Shown here: positions 1-8,658 of the stretch, piece after piece
Layout of the letters: each line of letters begins with the position of its first letter
Numbering within the stretch: position 1 is the stretch's first letter
From: CAVWDI01 sp963753725
GTDB lineage: Bacteria > Chloroflexota > Anaerolineae > Anaerolineales > UBA4823
NCBI GenBank assembly: GCA_963753725.1
Contig: CAVWDI010000001.1
Location: forward strand, 1-64,000
DNA: 64,000 bases
Direction: 5' to 3'
The notes under the pieces: model-generated
Seen by the model: the letters and a program-made list of their open reading frames with translations, nothing else
Database searches by the model: none
What the model was told of the DNA's origin: nothing
Made by a program: the position numbers and the translations under genes

Positions 1-1053
1 TTCTTATACCCCACCAGCGTCGCAGTTATTGGAGTTTCAGCCAGACCGACAAATTTAGGAAGGAACATTGTCGCCAACCTGGTTCAATATGGATTCAATG
101 GAATCGTATATGCCGTCGGTCCACGCGGCGGGATGATCGAAACGCGCAGAATATATAAATCAGTTCGCGATATCCCAGATCCTGTTGATCTTGCAGTCAT
201 CCTTACTCCAGCCAATACTGTCCCCAAGGTTCTTGAAGAATGTGGAAAAAAAGGGATATCCAGGGTGATCATCGAAACTGCCGGTTTCCGAGAATTTACC
301 GACGAAGGTCGGAAATTGGAAGAAGAAATGATTGAGGTGGCAAATAAATATGGGATTCAGTTTATTGGACCGAACTGCATTGGCGCCATCAATATGGAAA
401 ATGGATTTTGTGTTCCATTTCCACGTTTATCCAAATTTGTTAAGGGTGGGAATGTGTCTATAATCACCCAGAGCGGCGGGGTTGGACTGAGCGCGCTAAA
501 TTTGATGGCCAACGAAGGATTAGGATTAAACAAATTTGTATCTTTAGGTAATATGCTCAATGTCAACGCCGAAGATATGCTTGAATATATGATTACTGAT
601 GAAGGAACTGGGATAATTTTCCTTTATCTGGAGAGTATACGCGACGGGAGACGCTTGATGGAAATTGCTCGAAAATCCAACAAGCCTATCTTGGTGTTTA
701 AAGCGAATATTGGAAATTTGGGAAAGAATATCGCCCTTTCACATACAGCATCATTAACCAGTGATGACAAAGTAGTGGAGGCAGCATTCAACCAATCAGG
801 AATAATCCGTATTCGCGATGCAACCTCATTTGGTAACAATTTAAAGATACTCGAATTACCTCCCATGAAAGGTAATAATCTTGCGATAATCTCTCGATCT
901 GGTGGTCATGCAGTTATGGCTGCCGATGCGTGTGAATTGTCAGGGTTCGATCTCGCCCAATTCCCTGAAAGTTTTCTGGATGAGATAGAAAAGCATTTCA
1001 GAGCATCTGTAATCCGCTTGACTAATCCTCTCGATCTGGGAGATCTTTTTTAA
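1..1053 (+). CDS. ADP-forming acyl-CoA synthetase, N-terminal part (5' end outside window)
   Basis: Frame 1 is open from the first base and begins inside a CoA-binding Rossmann domain (SVAVIGVSARP). It continues into the succinyl-CoA-ligase-like domain, where the phospho-histidine motif LSHTASLTSD lies near base 742. Family role (established): acyl-CoA + ADP + Pi <-> acid + CoA + ATP, used by fermenters to make ATP from acyl-CoA. The frame stops at 1051-1053 right after NPLDLGDLF. Removing one T from the T6 run at 1045-1051 continues it as DLFNLNIYAQ into the next piece, so both pieces are one gene of about 695 visible residues, a normal length for the fused alpha-beta form. Substrate is not predictable from the sequence. 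Confidence 0.9.
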   Translation, partial: FLYPTSVAVIGVSARPTNLGRNIVANLVQYGFNGIVYAVGPRGGMIETRRIYKSVRDIPDPVDLAVILTPANTVPKVLEECGKKGISRVIIETAGFREFTDEGRKLEEEMIEVANKYGIQFIGPNCIGAINMENGFCVPFPRLSKFVKGGNVSIITQSGGVGLSALNLMANEGLGLNKFVSLGNMLNVNAEDMLEYMITDEGTGIIFLYLESIRDGRRLMEIARKSNKPILVFKANIGNLGKNIALSHTASLTSDDKVVEAAFNQSGIIRIRDATSFGNNLKILELPPMKGNNLAIISRSGGHAVMAADACELSGFDLAQFPESFLDEIEKHFRASVIRLTNPLDLGDLF

Positions 1054-1054
1054 T

Positions 1055-2086
1055 TTGAATATCTATGCGCAAATTATTGAAGAAACGCTTCAACTTGAAA
1101 ATGTTGATGGGGTGATATTTCTACATACATCACTTTCCAAAGCAGAAAATCAAACCAGCCGGGAATTACTGGAACATATCATACAAATGGTGGATAAATA
1201 CAATAAGCCGGTTGCTTACTATATTTCAACGGATTCCGCAGAAGTAAGCTATCTGAAGCATAATTACAATTTTCCCATATTCACTCAAGTCGTCGAGACA
1301 ATCCGTGCTCTCGAATTAAACCATTTTTACTTCAACAAATTCCAACAAGTTCACACCCCTGAACAGATTCCTGAATATGACATTAATGTCGAAAAAGTAC
1401 GACCAATAATTCAACATGCTTTATCGGAAGACCGAGATATGCTGCTTTCTGAATCTCTGGAAGTATTGGAACGATATGGAATTCCCACAGTACGCAGCGT
1501 GGGCGCAATGACAGTTACCGAAGCCAGGGCTGCTGCTGAGATTATGGGTTATCCAGTTGCTATAAAAATCGTTTCCGAACAAATATCCCATAAATCAGAT
1601 GTGGGCGGTGTACAGCTTAACCTGCGGAACGGACCTGCTTTAGCGGAAGCGTTCGAAGATATGATGAGCCGCATAAAAAAGGCTTATCCGCATGTAGATG
1701 TGGGCAGCGTACTTGTGCAGCCCATGGTCACCGGCGGGAGAGAATTGATTTTAGGAGGCAGGCAAGACCCACAATTTGGACCCGTAGTTCTTGTCGGATT
1801 AGGCGGCGTATTCGTGGAGATTTTTGAAGAAGTACAGGTCCGGGTGGCTCCAATAAATCAAAGGGAAGCCCTAGAGATGATTGAAAACTTGCGTGGATAT
1901 GCAATACTTCGAGGGGCTCGCGGTCAAAAAAAATCAGATATAGCCTCTGTTGTTGATGCTCTCATGCGTTTATCCAAATTGTTATGTGATTTCCCAGAGA
2001 TCAAGGAAATTGATATTAATCCTCTTCGTGTATTCCATGAAAGAGGCGGATGTACAGCATTGGATGCTCGAATGGTTCTTTCATAA
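1055..2086 (+). CDS. ADP-forming acyl-CoA synthetase, C-terminal ATP-grasp part
   Basis: Second half of the gene above, separated by a one-base shift in a T run. Residues 1-110 finish the ligase-CoA domain. From about residue 125 an ATP-grasp domain follows, with the nucleotide-binding pattern YPVAIKIVSEQISHKSDVGG, then VLVQPMVTGGRELILGG and the metal-binding end EIDINPLRVF. The TTG at 1055 is unlikely to be a real start because there is no ribosome site before it. The gene ends 14 bases before the Lon-like gene and probably shares its transcript. Confidence 0.88.
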   Translation: MNIYAQIIEETLQLENVDGVIFLHTSLSKAENQTSRELLEHIIQMVDKYNKPVAYYISTDSAEVSYLKHNYNFPIFTQVVETIRALELNHFYFNKFQQVHTPEQIPEYDINVEKVRPIIQHALSEDRDMLLSESLEVLERYGIPTVRSVGAMTVTEARAAAEIMGYPVAIKIVSEQISHKSDVGGVQLNLRNGPALAEAFEDMMSRIKKAYPHVDVGSVLVQPMVTGGRELILGGRQDPQFGPVVLVGLGGVFVEIFEEVQVRVAPINQREALEMIENLRGYAILRGARGQKKSDIASVVDALMRLSKLLCDFPEIKEIDINPLRVFHERGGCTALDARMVLS

Positions 2087-2100
2087 AGGAGGTAAACACC

Positions 2101-3426
2101 ATGTCATATGAACTGAGTATCGATGATCTCTATCGCAATTGTGATCCCAATTCCCTTGAATGTAATACCAGTGAAGAAGCCCCAGAATTGGATACCATTA
2201 TCGGGCAGGATCGAGCGGTACGCTCGCTGCAGTTTGGACTGGACATAAAAGAGAAAGGCTTCAATATCTACCTGGCCGGGGTTCATGGCACCGGTCGAAC
2301 TACAGCCATTGAACGCTACTTAAATGAGTTTGCAGCCAGAAAAACGGTACCAGATGATTGGTGTTATGTATATAACTTTTCAAATCCAAGGGAACCGAAC
2401 GCCTTAAGGTTGCCGCCGGGTAAAGCTCACGTTTTCCAATCAGATATGGAGCAGACAGTCAACACCGCAATAGATGCCCTGCAGACAGCGTTTAAATCTG
2501 ATGAATACACAACCCATAAAACAGATCTGGTGAATAAATATCAGCATCAAAAACAAGAAATATTCAACGAAATCGGAGAACAGGCTCAATCAGAAGGTTT
2601 TGTAATCCAGCCAACCCCCATGGGTTTGCTGACCATACCTACTCGAGCTGGGCGTCCAATCTCAGATCAGGAATTCCTGCAGTTAAGTAAGGAAGAAAAA
2701 AATGAGATTAATCAAAAACAGAGCGTTCTGAAATCAGCCCTGGAGGAAGCCACCCGCAAAGCCCAGAACTTAGATACAGAACTACGCGATCAGCTGGATC
2801 GAATGAATATTGAGGTCGCTCGCTATGCAATTCAACATCACTTCGACACATTGATAGGTAAATTCAAAGATCTTGATGAGATTCCAGAACATATCAATCT
2901 TGTCCGAGAAGATATTTTAGAGAACGTTAAAGATTTTGTTAAAAGCGATGAAGAGGTAACTGCACCACCATTTGTCAGAGGACAGCCAAGCCAATCTCCA
3001 TTGGAGAAATATGCAGTAAATGTATTGGTAGATAATTCCCAACTTAAAGGAGCGCCTGTTGTTCTCGAAATGAATCCCACCTTTCAGAACCTGATCGGGA
3101 AAGTGGAACATGAATTCGCTTTTGGCGCCCTGGTCACAAACTTCACTTTGATCCGTGCAGGTTGTTTGCATCGGGCGAACGGCGGATTTTTGGTACTTCC
3201 GGTAGAGGATGTTCTGCGAAATCCTTTTGGATGGGATGCATTAAAACGGACCCTTTCGAACCAGGAAATCGTTATTGAAGAAATTGGGGAACGGTTGGGG
3301 TATTCGACCAAGAGCCTGCGGCCAGAACCAATTCCGCTGGATATCAAAGTCATTTTACTTGGTGAGCCAACCATATATCAATTGTTGCTGCAGCTGGATA
3401 AGCAATTTAATGAGCTTTTAAGGTAA
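2101..3426 (+). CDS. Lon-like AAA protease, N-terminal ATPase part
   Basis: The start is ATG 2101, set by AAAGGAGG at 2085-2092; an upstream in-frame ATG at 2050 lies inside the previous gene. The protein begins MSYELSIDDLYRNCD and has a P-loop GVHGTGRT near residue 60, with Arg where Lys is usual, followed by a long helical insertion and the AAA region NGGFLVLPVEDVL. This is the architecture of Lon-like (LonB-type, AAA_32) soluble proteases, not classical LonA: there is no N-terminal LAN domain. The frame stops at 3424, but adding one T to the run at 3416-3419 gives LNELFKVKGDFDVQMPRSNE and joins the next piece. Confidence 0.88.
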   Translation: MSYELSIDDLYRNCDPNSLECNTSEEAPELDTIIGQDRAVRSLQFGLDIKEKGFNIYLAGVHGTGRTTAIERYLNEFAARKTVPDDWCYVYNFSNPREPNALRLPPGKAHVFQSDMEQTVNTAIDALQTAFKSDEYTTHKTDLVNKYQHQKQEIFNEIGEQAQSEGFVIQPTPMGLLTIPTRAGRPISDQEFLQLSKEEKNEINQKQSVLKSALEEATRKAQNLDTELRDQLDRMNIEVARYAIQHHFDTLIGKFKDLDEIPEHINLVREDILENVKDFVKSDEEVTAPPFVRGQPSQSPLEKYAVNVLVDNSQLKGAPVVLEMNPTFQNLIGKVEHEFAFGALVTNFTLIRAGCLHRANGGFLVLPVEDVLRNPFGWDALKRTLSNQEIVIEEIGERLGYSTKSLRPEPIPLDIKVILLGEPTIYQLLLQLDKQFNELLR

Positions 3427-4373
3427 AAGGGGATTTTGATGTCCAGATGCCGCGATCAAACGAACATATCGCACAATATATTTCATTCGTCTGTACCTTA
3501 TGCAAGTCCGAAAAACTGCTTCACTTGGATAGAAGCGCACTCGCACGAATTATTGAACATGCCTCACGCATGTCCGATGATCAGCAAAAACTTTCCACGC
3601 GTTTTGGTGACATGTCAGATGTGATCCGGGAAGCCAGTTATTACGCTTGTCAGGAAAAAGCAAAATATGTGAACGCAAAACATATTGAGCAAGCCATAGA
3701 AGAACGATTTTATCGGTCCAGTTTGCTAAACGACCGCATTCAGGAAATGATGGCTAGAGACCAGATTAAAATTGATGTTGCAGGTGAGAAGGTAGGTCAG
3801 GTAAATGGGCTTTCTGTACTGAACTTGGGAGATATTACCTTTGGACAACCAAGCCGCATTACGGCCAGCGTCAGTCTTGGACGTGATGGTGTGGTTAATA
3901 TTGAACGTGAAGCTGAGATGAGTGGTCCGATTCATACAAAGGGAGTGCTGATCCTTTCCGGGTATCTGGCAGATAAATTTGCCAAAGAAAAACCACTTAG
4001 TTTATCAGCGAGACTTGTGTTTGAACAGAATTACTCCGGTGTGGAAGGCGACAGCGCCTCGAGCACTGAGCTTTATGCGCTGTTTTCAGCCCTCTCCGGT
4101 CTGCCAATAAAGCAAGGTATTGCCGTTACTGGATCAATAAACCAAAAAGGTGAGGTACAGGTTATTGGTGGTGTCAATGAAAAGATTGAGGGTTTCTTCG
4201 AAGTCTGTCGAGTAAAGGGATTGACCGGAGAACAGGGAGTAATAATACCTCAAGGGAACGTAACGAATTTGATGCTCAAGAAACCTACATTAGAAGCAGT
4301 TCAGGAAGGGAAATTCCATATATGGGCGATCAATTCAGTGGATGAGGGTATTGAAATATTTAACAGGAATTAA
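3420..4373 (+). CDS. Lon-like AAA protease, lid and Ser-Lys protease domain
   Basis: Continuation of the Lon-like protein in the frame of ATG 3447. It first gives the AAA lid (SRMSDDQQKLSTRFGDMSDVIREA) and then the Lon protease fold. The catalytic Ser is in GVEGDSASS (codon near 4053) and the Lys in GGVNEKIEGF (codon near 4182), the Ser-Lys dyad of Lon. The printed frame ends EIFNRN at 4373. Dropping one T near 4359-4361 instead gives EILTGINAGQ, the usual start of the Lon-like C-terminal tail, so a second indel is inferred here. Confidence 0.85.
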   Translation, partial: KVKGDFDVQMPRSNEHIAQYISFVCTLCKSEKLLHLDRSALARIIEHASRMSDDQQKLSTRFGDMSDVIREASYYACQEKAKYVNAKHIEQAIEERFYRSSLLNDRIQEMMARDQIKIDVAGEKVGQVNGLSVLNLGDITFGQPSRITASVSLGRDGVVNIEREAEMSGPIHTKGVLILSGYLADKFAKEKPLSLSARLVFEQNYSGVEGDSASSTELYALFSALSGLPIKQGIAVTGSINQKGEVQVIGGVNEKIEGFFEVCRVKGLTGEQGVIIPQGNVTNLMLKKPTLEAVQEGKFHIWAINSVDEGIEIFNRN

Positions 4374-4497
4374 TGCAGGTCAACGACAGGAAGATAATCA
4401 ATTCGAATTTGATACAGTATACAGCCGGATAGATGCTCAGTTGGACGAATTCGCCCATCGTATGCTTGAATTCAGGTATCAAAAGGAAGATGTATAG
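4360..4497 (+). CDS. Lon-like AAA protease, C-terminal tail
   Basis: In the third frame the sequence reads LTGINAGQRQEDNQFEFDTV and continues to a TAG at 4495-4497. LTG(V/I)xAG followed by an acidic linker is the normal ending of Lon-like proteases, so the true protein probably runs 2101-4497, close to 800 residues as expected for the family. It then meets the convergent dhaM fusion gene tail to tail. Confidence 0.6.
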   Translation, partial: LTGINAGQRQEDNQFEFDTVYSRIDAQLDEFAHRMLEFRYQKEDV

Positions 4498-5097
4498 TTT
4501 TTTATTAGCGTTTAGTAAAATTCTGCCTTCCAAGAAACTCTTTGCTACCTTTCGAGCTGATTTTGAGCTTTCGGTTTCCAATGCTGCCTGGGCAAGTTTT
4601 TTCGAATCATCCAAACTGATTGATTTCAGTACTGCTTTCGTGCGTGGAATACTGCCAGGATTCATACTCAGTTCATCCACTCCTAATCCGATCAGGATCG
4701 GTACTGCCAGTGGATCTCCAGCCAACTCACCGCAGACACCCACCCATTTTCCATTGGTGTGGGCAGCCTTTGTTACTTGATCAATGAGCTTGAGAACCGC
4801 TGGATGCATCGCATCGTTTAAATGAGATAATTCTGGATTTCCACGCTCTGCTGCCAGTGTGTATTGAGTTAGGTCATTCGTACCGATGCTGAAAAAATCC
4901 ACATATTTAGCCAGGTCAGCGCTGAGAATTGCGGCAGCTGGTATTTCGATCATTATTCCTGTTTCGATCGGCCACTTGTGGGTTATACCTTCTTTCTCCA
5001 ATGTTTGATGCGCTTCTTCAAGCAGGGCTTTTGCTTGTTTGACTTCATCCAAATTGGCTACCATTGGGAACATAATTTTAAGAATTAAAACCTTCAC
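4360..5097 (-). CDS. dhaM: DhaM-HPr-EI fusion, PEP-binding C-terminal domain
   Basis: This is the C-terminal TIM-barrel of PTS Enzyme I: KIMFPMVANLDEV, the PEP-site IEIPAAAI, FFSIGTNDLTQYTLA, the catalytic Cys in VGVCGELAGDP and NPGSIPRTKAVL. It belongs to the same polypeptide as the next two entries, joined by an indel near 5086-5092 (AGEGFN-LKIMFP). The last 40 or so residues of the open frame are not EI-like and run into the Lon-like gene. If the ATTTTA run near 4511-4518 has an error, the natural stop is at 4505-4514. Confidence 0.85.
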   Translation of the reverse strand: MKVLILKIMFPMVANLDEVKQAKALLEEAHQTLEKEGITHKWPIETGIMIEIPAAAILSADLAKYVDFFSIGTNDLTQYTLAAERGNPELSHLNDAMHPAVLKLIDQVTKAAHTNGKWVGVCGELAGDPLAVPILIGLGVDELSMNPGSIPRTKAVLKSISLDDSKKLAQAALETESSKSARKVAKSFLEGRILLNANKKLYIFLLIPEFKHTMGEFVQLSIYPAVYCIKFELIIFLSLTCINSC

Positions 5098-5275
5098 CTG
5101 CCCGCAGCACGGCGCGCAGCTGAGTTAAAAATACCTGTGGATTGCGAAGCGACATACGAATAGCCCTTACACCTAAAAATGGATTATCTTCGACCGGCAA
5201 ATCCAGATAGGGTAATTCCTTATCACCCCCTACGTCCAAAGTCCGAACGACTATAGGATGATTTTTGTTTCCCAT
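5078..5275 (-). CDS. dhaM: DhaM-HPr-EI fusion, middle fragment of Enzyme I
   Basis: A short frame carrying the first part of the EI PEP-binding barrel: VVRTLDVGGDKELPYLDL, NPFLGVRAIRMSL and LRAVLRAGEGFN. It connects the upstream piece (indel in an A5 run near 5256-5262, GKQ-NHPIVVRTLD) to the downstream piece. It is not an independent gene. Confidence 0.8.
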   Translation of the reverse strand: MGNKNHPIVVRTLDVGGDKELPYLDLPVEDNPFLGVRAIRMSLRNPQVFLTQLRAVLRAGEGFNS

Positions 5276-7079
5276 TAACAGACATTACCTCCCCGATTTC
5301 TCTCAGAATTGCATATTGATCTTCTTCAGTAGGCTGTTCTTGACGGGTGAGAAATAGGAATTCGGTTCTCAGTAATCCAATTCCCTCGGCGCCGTTATTT
5401 AAAGCAGCTTGTGCATCCTGAGCGCTGCCGACATTCGCAACAACCTCCACCCTGGTTCCATCTTTTGTCGCAGCTGGAGCAGAGCTGGCTTGAAGCAAAC
5501 TTTCCCTTTCATTCAGCCACTTTTCGCGTCTATCCGTCAAATCTTGGATGGCTTCTACATCAGGATCGATCCAAACATCGCCAGTGAAACCATCCATCGC
5601 TACGACTATGTCGTCCTGTTTACGCTCGAATTCGGCGCTCAAGCCTGAAATGGCTGGGATACCCAAACCACGCGCTAAGATCGCGCTGTGAGATGTTGGC
5701 CCTCCTCCGGAGGTGAGTATTCCCAATACCTGCTGCATATCCAATTGTGAAGTCTCGGTTGGAGTAAGCTCATTAGCATAGAGAATCACCTTCCTGTCGA
5801 ATTCAATTTTCCCAACATCTGCTTTTCCGGCGAGAGCGAATAAAACCTGGTTGCCGACATCCAATACATCAGATGCTCGCTGCTGCAGGTATGTGTCATC
5901 TAAAGATCGATATGATTTCTGCCGTTTTTCAATGACTGCATCCCAGGCTGCAGCTGCATTTTTATCCTGATCAAATATCAATTGCTTGACACTTGCTTGT
6001 AATTCAGGATCCTCAAGGATAAGTTGGTGAGCGTAAAATATCTCCGATTCAGATTCTCCTATCGATTTTGCCATTTCCAATCGTCTTTGTGCGATTGTTC
6101 TCCCGGTTATTTCAATCGCTTGCTCTAATTTATCCCATTCAGAATTTGGATTTTCGGCAGGTTCATCAGAAATTGGCGGAACCGGAGGGCGATATCGGAA
6201 AAGCGGACCTAATGCTATACCTTCTGAGATTGGAACCGCTCGAAAATCACCCTCTCCAGTTACTACACCTTCGGTTGAGAGGAGCTCTTCAGAGCAAGGG
6301 GATTTCACTTCTTCTGTTTCTTTCGTTGGCTCACCGAACCCGTTATTAACCATCCCCTCCAATTTCTCCAAAACCAGGTTGGCGCCTGACCCGTAAGCTT
6401 TTATCAAAATCTGATGATCTTTTACTGCCCCTAATGTAGCTACCGCATTCAAGCTCTTGGCCGAAACCGGACCCTTACCTGTGGTCAGGTTTTCAACCGT
6501 CACATCCCCTTGATGGCTGGCAGCAGTTTGAACGAACCGAGCTGCTGGCCGGGCATGCAGCCCGTGCAGATTGATTAATTTCAACATAATTTCTTCAACT
6601 TCTCCCTCGAAAGAAGCAGGGGGGGTGGTCAATTCATCTGCAGCTGTTCCATCTGGTAATCGATCTTCAGCTTCAACGATATGTTCGATTTTTGGCAGCA
6701 AAGCTGTGCGGGCTTCCTCACAAGCTGTATCCAGGTTTGCATCCAATCCGATCTGTACCCCTGCAGCAATTGCACCCTCAACAACTGGTGCAGCGCAGAA
6801 ACGTACTTTTTCAGCAATTTCTGCTGGCAGTAATTCAACAGCCATCTCGGCGCTTAAGATAGCGCTGCCCAGGTCCATAAGTACAAGTACACCATCTTGT
6901 GAAAATACCGATTGAATGGCTTCCATAATTTCGACCGCATCTGTCCCAAACTCTGACCTGTCAGGACCGATCCCTGCCGCTATTGCAATCGGAATTTCGG
7001 CATTTGTTACCTCACCTACAAGATCAACTAATGATTCTGCTAAGGCACGGCTGTGTGAAACGATAACGAGTCCAACCAT
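5223..7079 (-). CDS. dhaM: DhaM-HPr-Enzyme I fusion, phosphodonor of dihydroxyacetone kinase (main part)
   Basis: Transfers phosphate from PEP to the DhaL-bound nucleotide. Three modules are visible in order: residues 1-130, EIIA-mannose-type DhaM with the phospho-His in VIVSHSRALAES; residues about 160-250, HPr with the active His in GLHARPAARF and SAKSLNAVATLG; residues about 285 on, Enzyme I with the phospho-His in GGGPTSHSAILARGLG. Escherichia coli DhaM carries only a truncated EI domain and needs a separate EI; here the EI continues through the PEP-binding barrel in the two downstream pieces, giving about 850 residues. The gene is last in the glycerol operon, 23 bases after the SdhD-like gene. 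Two indels break it. Confidence 0.92.
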   Translation of the reverse strand: MVGLVIVSHSRALAESLVDLVGEVTNAEIPIAIAAGIGPDRSEFGTDAVEIMEAIQSVFSQDGVLVLMDLGSAILSAEMAVELLPAEIAEKVRFCAAPVVEGAIAAGVQIGLDANLDTACEEARTALLPKIEHIVEAEDRLPDGTAADELTTPPASFEGEVEEIMLKLINLHGLHARPAARFVQTAASHQGDVTVENLTTGKGPVSAKSLNAVATLGAVKDHQILIKAYGSGANLVLEKLEGMVNNGFGEPTKETEEVKSPCSEELLSTEGVVTGEGDFRAVPISEGIALGPLFRYRPPVPPISDEPAENPNSEWDKLEQAIEITGRTIAQRRLEMAKSIGESESEIFYAHQLILEDPELQASVKQLIFDQDKNAAAAWDAVIEKRQKSYRSLDDTYLQQRASDVLDVGNQVLFALAGKADVGKIEFDRKVILYANELTPTETSQLDMQQVLGILTSGGGPTSHSAILARGLGIPAISGLSAEFERKQDDIVVAMDGFTGDVWIDPDVEAIQDLTDRREKWLNERESLLQASSAPAATKDGTRVEVVANVGSAQDAQAALNNGAEGIGLLRTEFLFLTRQEQPTEEDQYAILREIGEVMSVNGKQKSSYSRSDFGRRG

Positions 7080-7102
7080 AATTCTTTACCTGGAGATCAA
7101 AA

Positions 7103-7477
7103 TCAACTGCTAAACGATGCAATTCTTAATGCCAACCAAATACCGTAAACGACGGATACAACACCTAATATATATAGGGACCAATCCACGATCTTCATCC
7201 TTCCTTTTGAGGGATTAAGGTCTAAAATGATGCTGCGTAACCCGATCAGGGAATGAGTTACAACCACGATCAAAAAAGTAATTTCCATTAATACAATCCA
7301 TGGATTGGAAAAGTAGTCCACCACATTCTGCCATGTAAGCAGCGCCCCCTCGCCAATGTAATGGTTAACGATTAAGTGGATTGTCAGTATTACAATAATA
7401 AGAAGTCCTAGAAGTACTTTTACCAGCCACAATCCGGCAGCTTCATTTGGCTTCTGAATTGATTTTGTTTCAATCAT
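7103..7477 (-). CDS. sdhD: Succinate dehydrogenase-type membrane anchor, SdhD-like
   Basis: A 124-residue protein with three predicted membrane helices (about residues 17-40, 58-82 and 98-120). Histidines in LTIHLIVNH and VVTHSLIGLR are placed like heme b ligands. Small size, three helices and position directly after an SdhC-like gene indicate the second anchor of a quinone-reducing complex of the SQR/QFR superfamily. It lies 24 bases after SdhC and 23 before dhaM, so it is cotranscribed. The gene symbol is by analogy only, because no sdhA is next to it (see the GlpA-like entry). Confidence 0.75.
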   Translation of the reverse strand: MIETKSIQKPNEAAGLWLVKVLLGLLIIVILTIHLIVNHYIGEGALLTWQNVVDYFSNPWIVLMEITFLIVVVTHSLIGLRSIILDLNPSKGRMKIVDWSLYILGVVSVVYGIWLALRIASFSS

Positions 7478-7501
7478 TTTTTCACCCTATTTCTATTTTT
7501 T

Positions 7502-7894
7502 CTATGCAGTGAACATGCGTATTCCGAATATTAAACTCCCGAGGGCCGTAACCAGAATTAATATATAAAATACTGTCTTTTGGATGTTTGAAGTCTCAGA
7601 GAAAGTCGTTAACCCAATACGGATGCCATTCAATCCGTGGTAAATCGCAGCAACAATCACCAGCAATTCCCCGAATAAAACTATTGGGGTCTTAGCTAGT
7701 ACCAGAAAGCTGTCATATGCATCAGGTCCTTGAGCAAGTTTACTTAAAATGATTAAGTGCAGAAATAAGTAAATCGTCAGACCCAATGCAGTGATCCGGT
7801 TCAATATAAAAGCCCAGGTCCCAATATCTCGACGGCGGGGATCGAACCACTTATGCCAATTCGATGGTGCAGGTTTGTTGGTATATGTCGTCAT
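7502..7894 (-). CDS. sdhC: Succinate dehydrogenase-type cytochrome b subunit, SdhC-like
   Basis: A 130-residue protein with three membrane helices. It shows the SdhC pattern: a basic N-terminal stretch (DPRRRDIGTWAFILNRITA), a helix with IYLFLHLIIL, a second helix ending AAIYHGLNGIRIGL, and a third helix. The two histidines fit heme b ligation and the region near the N-terminus fits the quinone site. It starts 14 bases after the SdhB-like gene. Predicted job: anchor the iron-sulfur subunit and hand electrons to menaquinone. Confidence 0.82.
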   Translation of the reverse strand: MTTYTNKPAPSNWHKWFDPRRRDIGTWAFILNRITALGLTIYLFLHLIILSKLAQGPDAYDSFLVLAKTPIVLFGELLVIVAAIYHGLNGIRIGLTTFSETSNIQKTVFYILILVTALGSLIFGIRMFTA

Positions 7895-7908
7895 TTTATA
7901 CCTCCGAG

Positions 7909-8643
7909 TTAGTTTCTTGACCCAAATAGAGTTTTTATCCGTGATCCCACAACAGCTCTGCGAAGCTGCATTATCTTCTTTCCAGGTTCAACAAAGGAAG
8001 GACAAACTTCTGTACACTCGTATGCACTGTGGCAGCGCCACACTCCTTCTGCACAATCGACCTGCGAAAGGATCTCCGAGTTTCCGTTTATACTTGCCTG
8101 ACGGGCTCCTGCTAAAACAGCTGGGCCTAAATAACTGGATGTAGTTGTTGCCACCGGGCAGGCGCTAATGCACATACCGCATTCAATGCAATCCGAGAGC
8201 CGTATGTAATCACCCTCCTTCGATTTCTTGGGTTCGACATCAGGCTCGGCTGGTTCTTCCGCCAGCGGAACAACCGGTCTTTGTCCAACCATTTCCATAT
8301 TTACAAACATTTTACTCATATCAACAGCAAGATCGCTGACCACCGGGAAGTTGCGAAGTGGCTCCACTTTTATTGTGCTTCCATCCCTGGCGATATCCCT
8401 GATATGCGTTATGCAGGTCAATTTCTCAACACCATTTACCCTCATCCCACATGCCCCGCAGGTTGAGTGGTGGCAAGCATGGGCAAATGCCAGCGATCGG
8501 TCATGAAAGGCCCAGATTCGCTCGATAGCATCTAAAACATACTCATCTGGGTCGACCTCTAAATTGAATTCATCAAAATAAGGATCATTTGAATCCTTCT
8601 GGCGGTAAACACTGAATATAACCTTCCATCTTTGTGTGCTCAT
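7909..8643 (-). CDS. sdhB: Succinate dehydrogenase/fumarate reductase-type iron-sulfur subunit
   Basis: A 244-residue SdhB/FrdB homologue. The N-terminal plant-type ferredoxin domain has the [2Fe-2S] ligands CHHSTCGACGMRV plus a fourth Cys in KLTCITH. The C-terminal domain has CIECGMCISACP and CHSAYECTEVCP for the [4Fe-4S] and [3Fe-4S] (or second [4Fe-4S]) clusters. A charged insertion (about residues 125-142) sits between the domains. The usual partner SdhA is absent; 15 bases upstream lies a GlpA-like flavoprotein. It may therefore serve a glycerol-3-phosphate dehydrogenase instead of succinate dehydrogenase. Confidence 0.88.
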   Translation of the reverse strand: MSTQRWKVIFSVYRQKDSNDPYFDEFNLEVDPDEYVLDAIERIWAFHDRSLAFAHACHHSTCGACGMRVNGVEKLTCITHIRDIARDGSTIKVEPLRNFPVVSDLAVDMSKMFVNMEMVGQRPVVPLAEEPAEPDVEPKKSKEGDYIRLSDCIECGMCISACPVATTTSSYLGPAVLAGARQASINGNSEILSQVDCAEGVWRCHSAYECTEVCPSFVEPGKKIMQLRRAVVGSRIKTLFGSRN

Positions 8644-8658
8644 TAGTACTCCTAAATT

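Noticed and set aside
1045..1056. Programmed +1 frameshift at the T6 run of the acyl-CoA synthetase
   Set aside because: No known slippery arrangement or stimulatory structure; same error type as many other sites in the window.
4433..4780. Plus-strand open frame of 115 codons
   Set aside because: It is antisense to the Enzyme I barrel, whose catalytic motifs are clear on the minus strand.
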